Below, piece after piece: positions 50,881 through 61,388 of a stretch of 64,000 nucleotides of DNA. Each line of letters opens with the position of its first letter. Within the stretch, counting starts at the first letter, position 1. Position numbers and translations under genes: made by a program. This DNA is from Pararge aegeria. Taxonomy: Eukaryota; Arthropoda; Insecta; Lepidoptera; Nymphalidae. Below the pieces are notes generated by a model, which saw only the letters and a program-made list of their open reading frames with translations, made no database searches and was not told the DNA's origin. The stretch spans positions 4,464,001-4,528,000 of the forward strand of contig NC_053181.1 of assembly GCF_905163445.1 (NCBI RefSeq), written 5' to 3'.

Positions 50881-51360
50881 GTCCGACAGTTATTCATTTA
50901 CAACAGCATAATGCGGCAACATGCAAAAAACCAATTTAAAGAAAATTTTACCGAAAGGCGTAGACAAGACAAAATTTGTGGTGTCACACCGTGCCGAACC
51001 AGATTTGCTCAGAAACACCAAACTTTTCTTGGCAGATTCTTATATGATGCAGCCAGCAAGGAGATAAATATTCATACTTTGTCAAAGCATAATTGTAAAA
51101 TAAAGGTTAAGGCCTGGCTTCAAACACTAGATTACGATAAAACGGAAAAGCTATTAAGAATTACCAGATAAAATTTAACCGTATCAATATTTAAACCTAT
51201 CCTTACACACGCACGCGAAACACACACATGCACAGACACACACACACACACTCACAAACACCCATACACCCACACCTATACACACCCAATTCGCCACACT
51301 TATTAAATAATCTATATATTATATCTCAATTCTCTTAACTCAAATAAAAAAAAAAAAAAA
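50881..51360 (+). pseudogene. Jockey-like LINE C-terminus and poly(A) 3' UTR
   Basis: From the SINE1 junction the frame reads RTRFAQKHQTFLGRFLYDAA, then LSKHNCKIKVKAWLQTLDYD and stops at 51171. The pattern ..NxCKxxVKxWLxxLxYxxTExLL is the extreme C-terminus of Jockey-group RT proteins I know from Lepidoptera. A 3' UTR with a CA-rich tract (51205-51290) and a 14-A tail (51346-51360) follows. The RT core is gone. The combined 168-codon frame across the SINE is an accident of fusion. Confidence 0.6.
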
Positions 51361-51397
51361 TTAATTGATTCAATAAATATAATAGTTTGCATATTAT

Positions 51398-51612
51398 CAA
51401 AATTAAGCTTAATTTGCTATACTCCGCGATAAGCAGGAGAATCTGTGTGGTGTAATTTATAATTTCTTCAATCCTTATACCCCACACCAAACAGATCTTC
51501 GGCAATATACCCTCCACGCACGTTTCGCTCCGAAACCGGAGCATCATCAGGAGATGTCGACTTTACAATGAATAATTGTTAAGTTAGTCTTAACAATTAT
51601 TAACTTAACTTA
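51398..51612. mobile_element. PAL half element (left arm plus hinge)
   Basis: AAAATTAAGCTTAATTTGCT, CGATAAGCAGGAGAATCTGT, CCACACCAAACAGATCTTCG, CGCACGTTTCGCTCCGAAAC, then hinge AATTGTTAAGTTAGTCTTAA. The right arm is absent. Confidence 0.8.
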
Positions 51613-52080
51613 AGGATGTTATAAATGATAGGAATGATGAATTATAGATCCCTGTGAAACAATATGAACAGGAATTCAGCTCTCGCGTATGCAACACTAT
51701 GACGATATTGCGTCATGATAGAAAGGGTTTTTCCTTTCGCAGATTTTTTTAATATCAACATATTATTGCATATATATTTTAACTGTTACCAAAACCAACA
51801 GTTCGCCCAGGTGGCCTCCGAGACTTTCGAATCCACTTGCGATATAATGAAAATATTTTATCAGTATGCAAAAAACACATAATCCTTGCTAAATCGAGAC
51901 CGCACTGTCGACATTCTTCGTATATTTTTATGTAATACAACATTTTTAAAATTAATTCGATACGTAATTTTATTGGATAAGCCTTATTTTCGGCATTCAG
52001 AAATTTTAGTATGTTTATATTTGTTTAACATTTAACGCCGGACTTACGTTTGTTCTATATAACAATATGGATATATCGAC
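51613..52080. other. No gene seen
   Basis: No module recognised. Confidence 0.45.
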
Positions 52081-52084
52081 AAAA

Positions 52085-52745
52085 CACACATCTAAGAAAG
52101 TAAGCGCAGCTTGTGTTATAACTAAGAGAAGATACTAACGTGACTGACGAATATAATAAATAATATACACAAATACTTATAATATACAGATAAATACCCA
52201 GAAAAATATTCACGTTGATCACACAAACATTTTCCAGTTGTGGGAATCGAACCCTCAGAAAGCAGGGTCACTTCCCACTTTTTTTTGCTTTTTTCGGAAG
52301 GACACTTGCCGATAACCTCCTAAGGGGTTGCTACGGCGTCACCGGGGGAGTGGGGCGAGCGCGAAAGCTCGCCATGAGAAGAGCCCCAGGGCTCGACGAC
52401 ATCGGGGGGAGTATGGGAGACGTCGACCCGAGGGTGCCTCCTGCGAGGACTCGGACCTCGGCTCGGTTCGACGTTAATCTGACTGTTGGTGGACTTTTGG
52501 ACTAATCATTGTTTAGTCCGAACGCCCCCGTGACCGTGGTAAGGATCCACGTCCGGATGACGTCAGAAATCGGGGCCCTCGTCTTCGCCGGCGAAGACGC
52601 TGTGAATGTTGCGTGTGTGTGTGTTGTTGGGACACGTTGTCGGTAGTTATTTTGTCGTCAGGGTCGTCAAGGACATGCTTCGGACGTCGCCGCTTTGGTT
52701 CGACGTCGGGGACGGGGGCACTTCCCACTGCGCTATCGGCCCTTT
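52085..52745 (-). mobile_element. SINE1 interrupted by a GC-rich retroposon
   Basis: SINE1 reversed: AAGTAAGCGCAGCTTGTGTT, CCAGTTGTGGGAATCGAACC, AGAAAGCAGGGTCACTTCCC; the head resumes at 52719 with CACTTCCCACTGCGCTATCG. The insert 52280-52718 splits the tRNA-like head. Confidence 0.85.
52269..52729 (-). mobile_element. GC-rich retroposon, 439 bp, 11-bp target duplication
   Basis: CACTTCCCACT at 52269-52279 is repeated at 52719-52729. The insert starts with seven T and TTTTTTCGG (a poly(A)-like 3' end on the minus strand) and is strikingly GC-rich: GGGCGAGCGCGAAAGCTCGC, TTCGCCGGCGAAGACG. The minus-strand 5' end encodes PDVEPKRRRPKHVLDDPDD-like text, which could be the start of an R1-type ORF1. 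I take it as an internally deleted LINE or a LINE-derived SINE. Stable GC palindromes are visible within. Confidence 0.7.
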
Positions 52746-52759
52746 AAATATCCTTCTAC

Positions 52760-52860
52760 CAGTGGCGTGCACTTCATACATGCGCAAAAGCACTGCTAAC
52801 CCTAAGATTAATATATAACTCGTATAGGAGGAGGATTTTTCCTATTTTATGCCATTTTCC
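52760..52860 (+). mobile_element. hAT-type MITE left-end fragment
   Basis: CAGTGGCGTGCACTTCATAC, AAAAGCACTGCTAACCCTAA, ATATAACTCGTATAGGAGG. Same type as 29598-29700. Confidence 0.5.
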
Positions 52861-53560
52861 TTTTGGGTAATAGTTACATAGATAAACTGATATCTTTTTA
52901 AATCGCAGAGGAGCATTCTTAACTTTAGAATTTCGCTAAAATATGAAAAATTAAAATAATTTTCATGTAACAACGTTCAATGATATACGTCGTCATATTT
53001 ATTTTGTTTGAGATAAGAGGCGTTTTTTTTTAACTCGATTTTTATGTTACCAAATTTAAGGATATTATCATACAGAACGGAAGTTCATCGCCGTAAAGTT
53101 TTAAAATTATGAACATACCTACTTGCGCTAATTTCCCTATTAGTTCAAAAAGGCTTTAAATATCTCGTAATTAAATTATAAAACAAAAAATAATGCGATC
53201 ATCATCGTTGAACTTTAAAGTTGATAACAGCGAATGCTAAGCCATTTTAGAGTTTGTGTATAAGGATATTGGACGTAAAATCGATATTGTCCGTCAAAGG
53301 CCAACGTGTAGCTTGAAGCTCTATATTACGTATGTATTAATATCAAGATCACTGGAGTAACGTAACTCCGTGACTATGGTTCGCTAAGCAATTTGCATAT
53401 TATAACGAGCAGGGTATACGCATCGGGTAAATTAAATGAGGACACTAATTATTATTTGAAAAGAAAATGTGTACCGCTTTTTAGGCATTTATCGCATACT
53501 AGAAGTATGAGTTTTGGCATACTTATCGACCTATATTAATAACATTGTAAACGAGTTTAA
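52861..53560. other. AT-rich, no gene
   Basis: Nothing recognised. Confidence 0.45.
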
Positions 53561-53561
53561 A

Positions 53562-53803
53562 AATATATAAATAAATAAATAAATATACTATTACAACACA
53601 TCGCAATCTAGCTCCGAAGAAAGCGTAACTTGTGTTATGCTACTATGTTAACTGATGAATACAGAAATACTTATAATATACTCATAAACAACCAGACTCT
53701 GAAAAATATTCGTGTTCATCACGCAAATGTTTTTCAGTTGTGGGAATTTAACCCACAGCCTTGGACTCAGAAAGCAGAGTCGCTGCACCTTGCGCCAATC
53801 GGG
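53562..53803 (-). mobile_element. SINE1, full length, decayed
   Basis: (ATAA)n tail, AGAAAGCGTAACTTGTGTTA, TGGGAATTTAACCCACAGCC, CTTGCGCCAATCGGG. It abuts a CR1-A 3' UTR directly. Confidence 0.8.
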
Positions 53804-53975
53804 CTTTTTCTTAGACCAGGACGCGTTTGGAACCCTCGAAGCTTTAGTTTTAAGTTTACGAATATGGTTATCGCCATCATCTCACTACCGTGTACTTCTC
53901 ATGTTATGTACGCATCAAAAGTGCCACCTATGGGCCCACTTGAATAAAGATATTTTTGACTTTGCCTTTATTATT
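53804..53975 (+). mobile_element. CR1-A 3' UTR
   Basis: TTTCTTAGACCAGGACGCGT, CCATCATCTCACTACCGTGT, GTGCCACCTATGGGCCCACT and a short TTTGAC tail. A3 subtype. Confidence 0.85.
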
Positions 53976-54955
53976 TAAGGACAATTAGTGAATGAGTGAC
54001 ATTTTGTACCTACTATTAATTATTATTATATTAATGTTTGTTATTCTGATTAATAGGATCTAATATTATTTATTATTTTTTTCCTTTTTACATAACGTAA
54101 GGTTCCGTTTACTCAGTCATGATTAAATTATTTTTATGAAGATATAAAACTTCATATCGCAAAAATGTACTCAATTCAATGCATATTATTTAACTTAAAC
54201 TAGGTTTGATAAAGAAGCAATTAAAAGTAAAGAAAAACGTTTAAAATAGGTGTCGGTTACAATTCAAGCACATTTTGTCATACCGTAGGTATTATAACTT
54301 GCGAAAAGCTCTTATACTCTTATTGGTGTTATGAGAAAATATCACCAAGTTATAAAACCGTTCAATTAAAAGTTAACTTCTGCAACAATTAAATTGTAAC
54401 CTCTGTAGGTACATTTGTATTTACATAAATACTTACTCTATTACTATGATACGTACATAAACAGTTAAATGGAAAAAATCAATTCAAATATTTTTTTAAG
54501 TAAACCGAAAATGTTTTTTTTATTTAACGAAATTTTTTAAAATTTCCACTAATATACAAAACCATGGCTAACCTTAGTATAAAGTAACCGATCATTTCCT
54601 ACACAACGATTTAGTTTAATCGATATACATCACGTGTTAATTTGCATTCATATACACGAGTATATGAATGCAAAGGTAGGCACATAGCCATTTTATACTT
54701 ATTTAGTTCCATGAACACAATTATGCTGGAATCACACTGTCAAAACTCACCGCAAGAAAAGAGTGCTTATAAAAGAATAGATTGCACTAGTTGCATCTCT
54801 TATCGTCCTCAGCTTTCTCGTATAATAATTATTGTCTCCCTTTAATAGAAGAAAGGTGACAGGTGTAAGGTTAAACTACTTACCCGTGCACCTACCGGCT
54901 GCAGCCACCACTGGGTGCAAGGCGATTTCGTATTTACCCTTACACCCACTGCGTT
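53976..54955. other. AT-rich, no gene; one hairpin
   Basis: Contains the perfect hairpin 54641-54674. Otherwise unique-looking AT-rich DNA. Confidence 0.4.
54641..54674. repeat. Perfect 15-bp inverted repeat, 4-nt loop
   Basis: TTTGCATTCATATAC at 54641-54655 pairs exactly with GTATATGAATGCAAA at 54660-54674. Confidence 0.95.
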
Positions 54956-54964
54956 AGGGTAGTA

Positions 54965-55315
54965 ATATAACATGATACCGAAGGTAATATTAGATCTACC
55001 TTTGCCTAAGTTTAAACAATTTATTAAAACACATTTAATAAATCGTGGTTACTACACGATTGATGAATTCCTAAACGACAAGGCTGCTTGGAAGCAAGCC
55101 ACTCCGCTCTCAACTCTCACAAAACAGAAAAATTCTAAAGATTGTTAAACTTTAAAATGATGTTGGAAAAGAGCAATCTGCTGAGTTTCTTGCCGGCTCT
55201 TCTCAGTGGAATCTGCCTATCGAACCGGTGGTAGAGTCACTACAAACAGACTTCACGTTTCATAAGTGCTTATTAATTAGGCCTACTTAAAATAAAGGAA
55301 TTTTTAATTTTGAAA
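54965..55315 (+). mobile_element. CR1-B 3' end
   Basis: The coding tail is recognisable (FKQFIKTHLINRGYYTIDEF, then NDKAAWKQATPLSTLT), followed by a 3' UTR with TTTCTTGCCGGCTCTTCTCA, GAACCGGTGGTAGAGTCACT and a TTTTTAATTTTGAA tail. It is 5'-truncated at about 54965, and the frame holds over the surviving ~60 codons. Confidence 0.85.
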
Positions 55316-55425
55316 AATATGTCAATATATCGTATCGATAAATTAATAAGAAATATTTAAATATACATCGTGCCTTATTAACGTTAATAAATTATGTAGC
55401 GATTTTATAAGATTTATTTGTTCTT
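55316..55425. other. Short AT flank
   Basis: Nothing seen. Confidence 0.4.
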
Positions 55426-55684
55426 AATTCCATTACAAGTTAGCCCTTGACTGCAATCACACCTGGTGGTGGTTATGGTGCATATGAGATGGTAACGGGC
55501 TAACCTGTTTGGGGTGTGGTATATGAAACCCATATCCCGTAGGTAGCTGAAGCATCCCACCAGACAAGATCAGAGAAAATAAATAAATTATAAACTCCAA
55601 ATTGGTCCAGCCGGGATTCGAACCCGGGATCAGACAAACTTATAAGACCACATCGCTCACCTCTGCGCCAGGGAGGTCGTCAAA
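55426..55684 (-). mobile_element. SINE3, internally deleted
   Basis: Tail TTCCATTACAAGTTAGCCCT, then AGCATCCCACCAGACAAGAT, ATTGGTCCAGCCGGGATTCG, AACCCGGG and head complement CTCTGCGCCAGGGAGGTCGT. The CGCGACATCG core is deleted. Confidence 0.8.
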
Positions 55685-55985
55685 TGAAGCTATTTTGATA
55701 AAAAAAAACAATACAGCTTTATTTTCTTTTTTGCTTTGACCATAACGTATCAGACCTCTAGGCTTGTAATGAAACATGGTCAAAGTGAATTAGAAGTAGT
55801 AGTCGCCTACTGGTCGATATTCGTCCATTTTTTCGACAGTAATTATTAATTTAAATTATTAATTTGAACATTATTAAAACTGTAGCCTGCTCTTTAAAAA
55901 AATATAATTTAAAAATTTAATAAAAATCGTATATTTATATATATATATACGTAATACGTGTATGTGTTAAATACGTGGTAGTGTT
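55685..55985. other. AT-rich, no gene
   Basis: Includes a (TA)n run at 55935-55950. Confidence 0.45.
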
Positions 55986-56032
55986 TTTTATTGATTTAAT
56001 GTATGTTTATAACATACATTAAATCAATAAAA
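55986..56032. repeat. Perfect 22-bp inverted repeat, 3-nt loop
   Basis: Arms 55986-56007 and 56011-56032 (ATTGATTTAATGTATGTT with its complement), loop TAT. Confidence 0.95.
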
Positions 56033-56359
56033 TTATAATCATAATTTAAAAAAAAAGGTGTACAAAGTTTTTGCTTCACGTATTAATATATATGTATAGA
56101 CTAAAGATAATTATATTTTTGAAACGGTGCATCATATATATTGCTTACGTACAACCGTACTAAATGCTTTCCTCCTACAAATGACTCAATGAACAAGATA
56201 TCTACTTGCTAAATAAAATTCCGTATATTATACATTCGTAATGCCTACAAATCTATAAAATTACGCTTGTGTCATATTTTTATAATGACCGCTGTGACAT
56301 GACGACCACGACACGACAGCGCTGTTGGTAAGTTGTGGTATTTCGGATATTGTTTTTCT

Positions 56360-56532
56360 CAGGTCCAACCAATGGTCTCAACAATGAAGGTTACCTGTGC
56401 TGTAAATTTTAAAAGTAAGTGCACCAATTCGCACTTTTCCAACTTGGTGGACTCCGTTGTAACCTTTCTTACGCTTAGAGGGGAAGTCTGCCCTGAACTG
56501 GGACGGTATTTGTTGATAATGATGCAGATGAT
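56360..56532 (+). mobile_element. SINE2, heavily decayed
   Basis: GGTTACCTGTGCTGTAAATT, CACTTTTCCAACTTGGTGGA, GGGAAGTCTGCCCTGAACTG then GATAATGATG. Order agrees with SINE2. Confidence 0.45.
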
Positions 56533-56639
56533 GCTTTATTATTTATTTATTATTCTTAATAGTTTTCAAAAAATTATAATATATTTTATCTTTAGGCTGA
56601 AATTTTTTGTTTATCTTTTATTAATTGTCAAAACTGTAC

Positions 56640-56762
56640 TACCACGCACACGCAATACCTGTTTCATAATTACCAGGTAAACTGGGAGAAGATTCCACAT
56701 GGCAATAAGTTTGCTATCGTACCTTATTGAATGGTGTGCAATAAAGATTTAAAACAAACAAA
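56640..56762 (+). mobile_element. LINE 3' UTR
   Basis: ACCAGGTAAACTGGGAGAAG, ATTCCACATGGCAATAAG and GGTGTGCAATAAAGATTTAA with a CAAACAAACA end. The wording recalls a lepidopteran Jockey-like 3' UTR. Confidence 0.5.
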
Positions 56763-56877
56763 CAAAAATTATGGCAGTGGGTATTTTGATATAAATACGG
56801 GTGCACTTTAGATAACTTCAGTCTTGTATGAGACTCAAACGATGAAAAAATACTTAAGGGTGCTTTAGTTGTTATCA
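56763..56877. other. Flank, nothing seen
   Basis: No module recognised. Confidence 0.4.
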
Positions 56878-57186
56878 CAATACAGAATTATCGCATCATA
56901 GTTTATTCTATAAAAATATGAATTTAAATATTTATTAACACAAATAGCTGTTACAAAATGCAAATTTTAATATCAAATCAAAATGGATTTCGATGTGCTC
57001 TTATTTGTTATTATCTTATTTAATAACGCAACGTTTTCGTATCGTATAAATAAACCTTATTACTAGTAAATTGAAAGCTGTAATTATTATAATGTACCTA
57101 AGTCTTACTCACGAGGAAGGGCAAAGTTCAAAACTTGTGATAAATATGTTTCATAGAATAAACTATGATGCGATTGCTCTGTATTG
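56878..57186. mobile_element. MITE with 34-bp terminal inverted repeats
   Basis: CAATACAGAATTATCGCATC.. (56878-56911) pairs with ..GATGCGATTGCTCTGTATTG (57153-57186) at 31 of 34 positions. The 240-bp interior is AT-rich and non-coding. No target duplication seen. Confidence 0.7.
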
Positions 57187-57225
57187 TTTGCACCATGTAA
57201 AAAGAGTTATTATTGTCTATTTTTG

Positions 57226-57245
57226 ACGATCTCCCTGGCGAAAGG
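57226..57245 (+). repeat. SINE3 head scrap
   Basis: GACGATCTCCCTGGCG only. Confidence 0.4.
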
Positions 57246-57371
57246 AATCATCAAATTCGAATTTAAATTAAAAAAAAAAATATATACACGAAGGCCTATC
57301 ACTGGCACGTCATTATTACATCATTATTATTAATCTATTATACCGTCCAAATGGCACTCCTCTCAGAATTA

Positions 57372-57505
57372 TAAGAGTTTAGGCCGTAGTTCACAACGCT
57401 GACAACGTGCGGATTGTTTGACTTCACATGCCTTTGAGCACGTTATGGAGAACTCTCAAGCATCCAGGTTTCGACACCGTTAAAGCTTAAGTGAAATTTT
57501 GATTC
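57372..57505 (-). mobile_element. SINE2 fragment (first of three in a row)
   Basis: GAGTTTAGGCCGTAGTTCAC, CACATGCCTTTGAGCACGTT, ATGGAGAACTCTCAAGCATC. Confidence 0.7.
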
Positions 57506-57506
57506 A

Positions 57507-57805
57507 TTATTACCGGCCCACAACAGAGCATGGGTCTCCTCCCACATTGAAAAAGGGTTAAGGCCGTAGTCCACCACGCTGGCCCAGTGCGGATTGGTGA
57601 ACTCCACACACCTTTGAGAGCATTATGTAAAACTCTCAGGAATGCAGGTGTCCTCACGATGTTGACCTACAACGTTAAACAAGTGATATTTTAATTACTT
57701 AAAACGCACATAACTTAGAATAGTTAGAGGTGCGTGCTGGGATACGAACTCGGTCCCCTGAAAGTGAAGTCTAGCTCCTACCCAATGCGCTAGCACCGCT
57801 TCGAA
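57507..57805 (-). mobile_element. SINE2, full length (second of three)
   Basis: ATTACCGGCCCACAACAGAG, GGTTAAGGCCGTAGTCCACC, CTCCACACACCTTTGAGAGC, GATACGAACTCGGTCCCC, CCCAATGCGCTAGCACCGCT. Confidence 0.85.
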
Positions 57806-57870
57806 ATTTTAATTACTTAAATTAAAAACGCTCATACCTCCCCCAAAAGGGAAGCCGAACCACTAGCCTA
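57806..57870 (-). repeat. SINE2 head scrap (third of three)
   Basis: ATTAAAAACGCTCATACCTC, AAAGGGAAGCCGAACCACTA. Confidence 0.6.
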
Positions 57871-58015
57871 ACCTAACCTTTTTGTTTTTTCGTGGGGAAA
57901 TCCTCATTTCTTCGGACTCGTACCGACTAAAGCTCCACGGTTTTACAACCACTCAGCTGGTGGCATGGCTCGGCCACGAGAACGCTTTTGCACACATTTC
58001 GATCGAAGATCCTTA
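57871..58015. other. No gene seen
   Basis: Mixed composition. Nothing recognised. Confidence 0.4.
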
Positions 58016-58017
58016 TT

Positions 58018-58118
58018 AGTTGGAGGTCCCGGGTCCGATCCCTAACAATATACCGCTACGAACTTAGAGTGCTACGTTAGTTGAGAATGCAGTCAAGGGC
58101 TAACTTATACTGATAAAA
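58018..58118 (+). mobile_element. SINE3, internally deleted
   Basis: GGAGGTCCCGGGTCCGATCC (head side), then directly GCAGTCAAGGGCTAACTTAT (tail). Confidence 0.65.
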
Positions 58119-59150
58119 AATACGATTTTATATACCTAGTATTATTTAACAATCGTAAGTACTAAAATTTTATTATTATTTGATAATGCGGATAAAGTCA
58201 TAACGGCAATTCAGTGATACAAAAAATAGAACAAAAAACAGTCAAGTTCGAGTGATCCTTTAACTAATAATGTTCTTAGTAGCAACCGGTAGAGCTGTAA
58301 AATATTACAGTAAAAAATATAAACAAACGAATTACATTAATTGCAATAATTAAGTATAAACTTTAATAATTTTATTCCACTTTAAGAAATTTTACCTGTA
58401 TATTACTTGTACTTCGTATTAATTACTGTTGCCTAATATGGAATCTTTTTAATAGGAAGTAATTTCGTATGATTACATTGATAATTAATATCTCAACTTA
58501 CCACCACAGTTCCATCAAAGGATGTGACTTTTGTCGAATGAAATAATGTCTATCTAACCACAGAGGATAAATAAAAAGTACATATATCTAAAAGAAGTAA
58601 TTTTTTTACTTTTAAAAAGGTTTTTTTTGTATCTTATGCGGCACAAAACAATTTTAATCATTCAAATAAGAATTCAATTAAATTTTTGTTCCTATGTCTT
58701 TTATTTGTACCAATTGGCCACAAGGTACTTCGCCAATGTCTTGTAGATGGAAAAGGCACGTGGACGGCACATGATCGGTGATCGGTAAAATTACAAAAAA
58801 AGCTATTTTGAATATTATGACTCCAAAATTTACATTTTGCCATGACAAATGATGACAAATGATGTCTGCGTTCAGTAACGTCCTAGTTTGGCTCAGATAC
58901 AAGCATATTAGGAGTAAATAGTAAAATTTACCCTCAAATTTCCTAGTTTTGTAAAAATTGTGTAAAAAGAAATATTTAAAAGAGTATAGTAGATACTCTT
59001 TTTAAATAGTTATTTTTATTTAAGTATTATTATCTACAACTGCTTGAAATGGAGTACAATACTTTACTTCATAGTTCGTAAGTACTAGGGTACCAGCGTA
59101 CTGTGAAGGACAGTATTGAACCATATAAGGCCATAGAAATCATATTAAAT
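58119..59150. other. AT-rich, no gene
   Basis: A small near-palindrome TAAAAGAGTAT..ATACTCTTTTTA lies at 58978-59008. Nothing else. Confidence 0.45.
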
Positions 59151-59155
59151 TTGCC

Positions 59156-59219
59156 AAAATTATAAATAAAAATTTAACAAAAAGTGTATACTTTTTGTTA
59201 AATTTTTATTTATAATTTT
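59156..59219. repeat. Perfect 30-bp inverted repeat, 4-nt loop
   Basis: Arms 59156-59185 and 59190-59219 are exact complements (AAAATTATAAATAAAAATTT..), loop GTAT. Confidence 0.95.
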
Positions 59220-59224
59220 TACTA

Positions 59225-59272
59225 TATGTTTATGTGGTGTACAATAAAAGCGTATTCATTCATTAATTTTCA
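59225..59272 (+). repeat. LINE tail with (TTCA)n
   Basis: ATGTGGTGTACAATAAAAGC followed by GTATTCATTCATTAA. Same type as 62925-62970. Confidence 0.55.
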
Positions 59273-59750
59273 AACAGAACAAACTATCATAGTGTTTTTC
59301 ATATTCGTGTAGGGAACACTAATAAGCAATAAAAAAAAATGCAAACCTTAAATGCATGTGTTGACAGCAATCGAGGCCGAACATTTGCCACAAAAAATAA
59401 CTATTGCAATAGTTATTGAAATAACAATTAATAGTTTCGAATACAATTTCAAGAATGAAGATATTTTTATAGTACATACTTGGTTCTTATTGTTTAGTGC
59501 TACTAGCAACCAACGGGCTTGATTTGACGTTGCCTAAAACGTGGCCAACATTTAACGTGAACACGTGGATTTTTAAATTTTAGTTGCGACATGAGTTGAA
59601 AACGGTTAGGATAGTGGCTATGATATGTTAATATATTATTTGTGTGTGATTTTTAAACTTGAATAACTTTGAAAACAATTTTTATGAGAATAATAAATAT
59701 ACCAAATATCTTGTTTTTTAACATCAACATAAATGTTTACGAATTCCTCA
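59273..59750. other. No gene seen
   Basis: AT-rich. Confidence 0.45.
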
Positions 59751-59769
59751 GTATTTTTCTATCTATCAT

Positions 59770-59825
59770 CACAATGGGTATTGAAGGACGTCCACTGTAC
59801 ATGGGGCTTTTGCAGGGACTTCTAT
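59770..59825 (+). repeat. RTE-like non-coding scrap
   Basis: GTATTGAAGGACGTCCACTG followed by TACATGGGGCTTTTGCAG resembles the GGACGTCCACTGCTGGAC signature of lepidopteran RTE elements. Confidence 0.4.
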
Positions 59826-61315
59826 AAACAAGGTCTTGTACTACGAATTATGCTAAACTTGTAAGGGTTTTTGGCACCGATGAATCTGTCTCGTCATCGT
59901 TTATCACATTGTAGTGGAATGTGTACGACAGAAATGAGGTAAAGTCCGGCTGGGTTCACTTCAAATTTGATTTGCTGGAATCAGTTGCCTGTAACACTGT
60001 TTTGGCAAATCCTTTATCTAATGAGACCAGAAAACTTAATGTCATTTATTAACTGGATAGGCTACTGTGCAAATTAATGTTGCTCTGATGATGGTGCAAG
60101 TTCAGAATTGAACAAACCCTCAATTAAATTTAAGAGAAAAAAACTCAGGAGCGGTTAAACCAACGTTACGTTATCCGTTTCCATTTTCAACCTCCTCCAA
60201 GCTATGTGCCTCTGAGCTCAGCCAGATCTCGATTTGTTCGAACCGGGGCAGAAAATCATTGGATAAAGAGATGGTCTAATGTAAGTGGACATCGATGGAT
60301 ACAAAAAAAACAGACCATCAGATATAGCTCAGGGAGTTTTAAAACTAAATAGTATAGTTTGTATTGCCGAAATAATTTTCGGCGACACGCCATTCGTGGG
60401 CGCATTATTTCTACGGTGTCCCTGAATAATTATATCATACATTTTTTTACGTACAATCATTACAATGGTTTATTACACGCAATTACATATCGGATCACGG
60501 ACATAATCGTACTCCCACGTTAAGTCGTGCCTGCGCTAAGTACTAAGGATTTATTTTGAAAGTCTTTATGTGTGGTATAAACGCAAAATATGCGCGTTAA
60601 CTGAGAGTATACACTTAATTGCTTGTATCTGGCGAGAACCGGTTTAAGACTGGTTTTATTATGTTTTAATTAAATATAGTATCTGACTCGTATGTGCTAT
60701 GCTAAAGTGACTCGTGGTTAATTGATTAAAACTTTCCTCAAGCGATGTAAGCTAGGTACCTAAAGATGCCTTTATATGGCATCAAACAAATAAGAATAAT
60801 TAAATGTTTATTACAGTCCATACGATTTTATAAATCTACTCCTTTTATTTTCTGTCTCATGGACTTTTGTTTTTGATATTTATTTTTTCTCTTTATTTAC
60901 AAAAACGTTCAAAACAAAAAAAGAAATAGTAAATATTAAAACCATTGGTTGACCGCTTTGAAATAACCGAACCGACCAAATCGACCGTTAAGTTGTATTG
61001 CTTAGTTCTAAAATCTGTGGTCTGTTTTCCATTTATCTGCGGTATCAAGAAAGTCTCTAAGTCTCACAGAACTATATTTTTTTATTCAACTCAAGAAGTT
61101 CCGAAAATAATAATAATAGGTAATATTTTTTTTATTGCAGAATAAAATTCCATATTGTTTAGTAACAATATTAACTACCTATGGTATTTTGTAACCTACA
61201 TTGTATGTTAGTTTCTATAACTAATCTTTATAACTATCTTAAAAAAACTACTAGCGCCCCCTAGCGCTAACATTACTAAGGAAAAAAAAACAATGGACAC
61301 GACAAAAATAAACTT
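59826..61315. other. No gene or recognised repeat
   Basis: The longest stretch in the right half without SINE or LINE modules. Short open frames only (e.g. 60945-61145, no domain). Confidence 0.4.
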
Positions 61316-61317
61316 GA

Positions 61318-61388
61318 AAAGTAGAATACAAAGGCCTTATCGCTTAGTAGCGATCTCTTCCAGGCAACCTTAGGATTAGGAAAACCAA
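61318..61388 (-). mobile_element. LINE 3'-end module (GATAAGGCCGCC type)
   Basis: ACAAAGGCCTTATCGCTTAG, TAGCGATCTCTTCCAGGCAA, CCTTAGGATTAGG. Confidence 0.6.

Noticed and set aside
50665..51171. 168-codon single gene
   Set aside because: It is a chance fusion of a SINE1 frame with the last codons of a Jockey-like LINE.
52280..52718. Bacterial contamination or horizontally acquired gene (GC-rich)
   Set aside because: Exact 11-bp target duplication inside a SINE shows an in-genome retroposon insertion.
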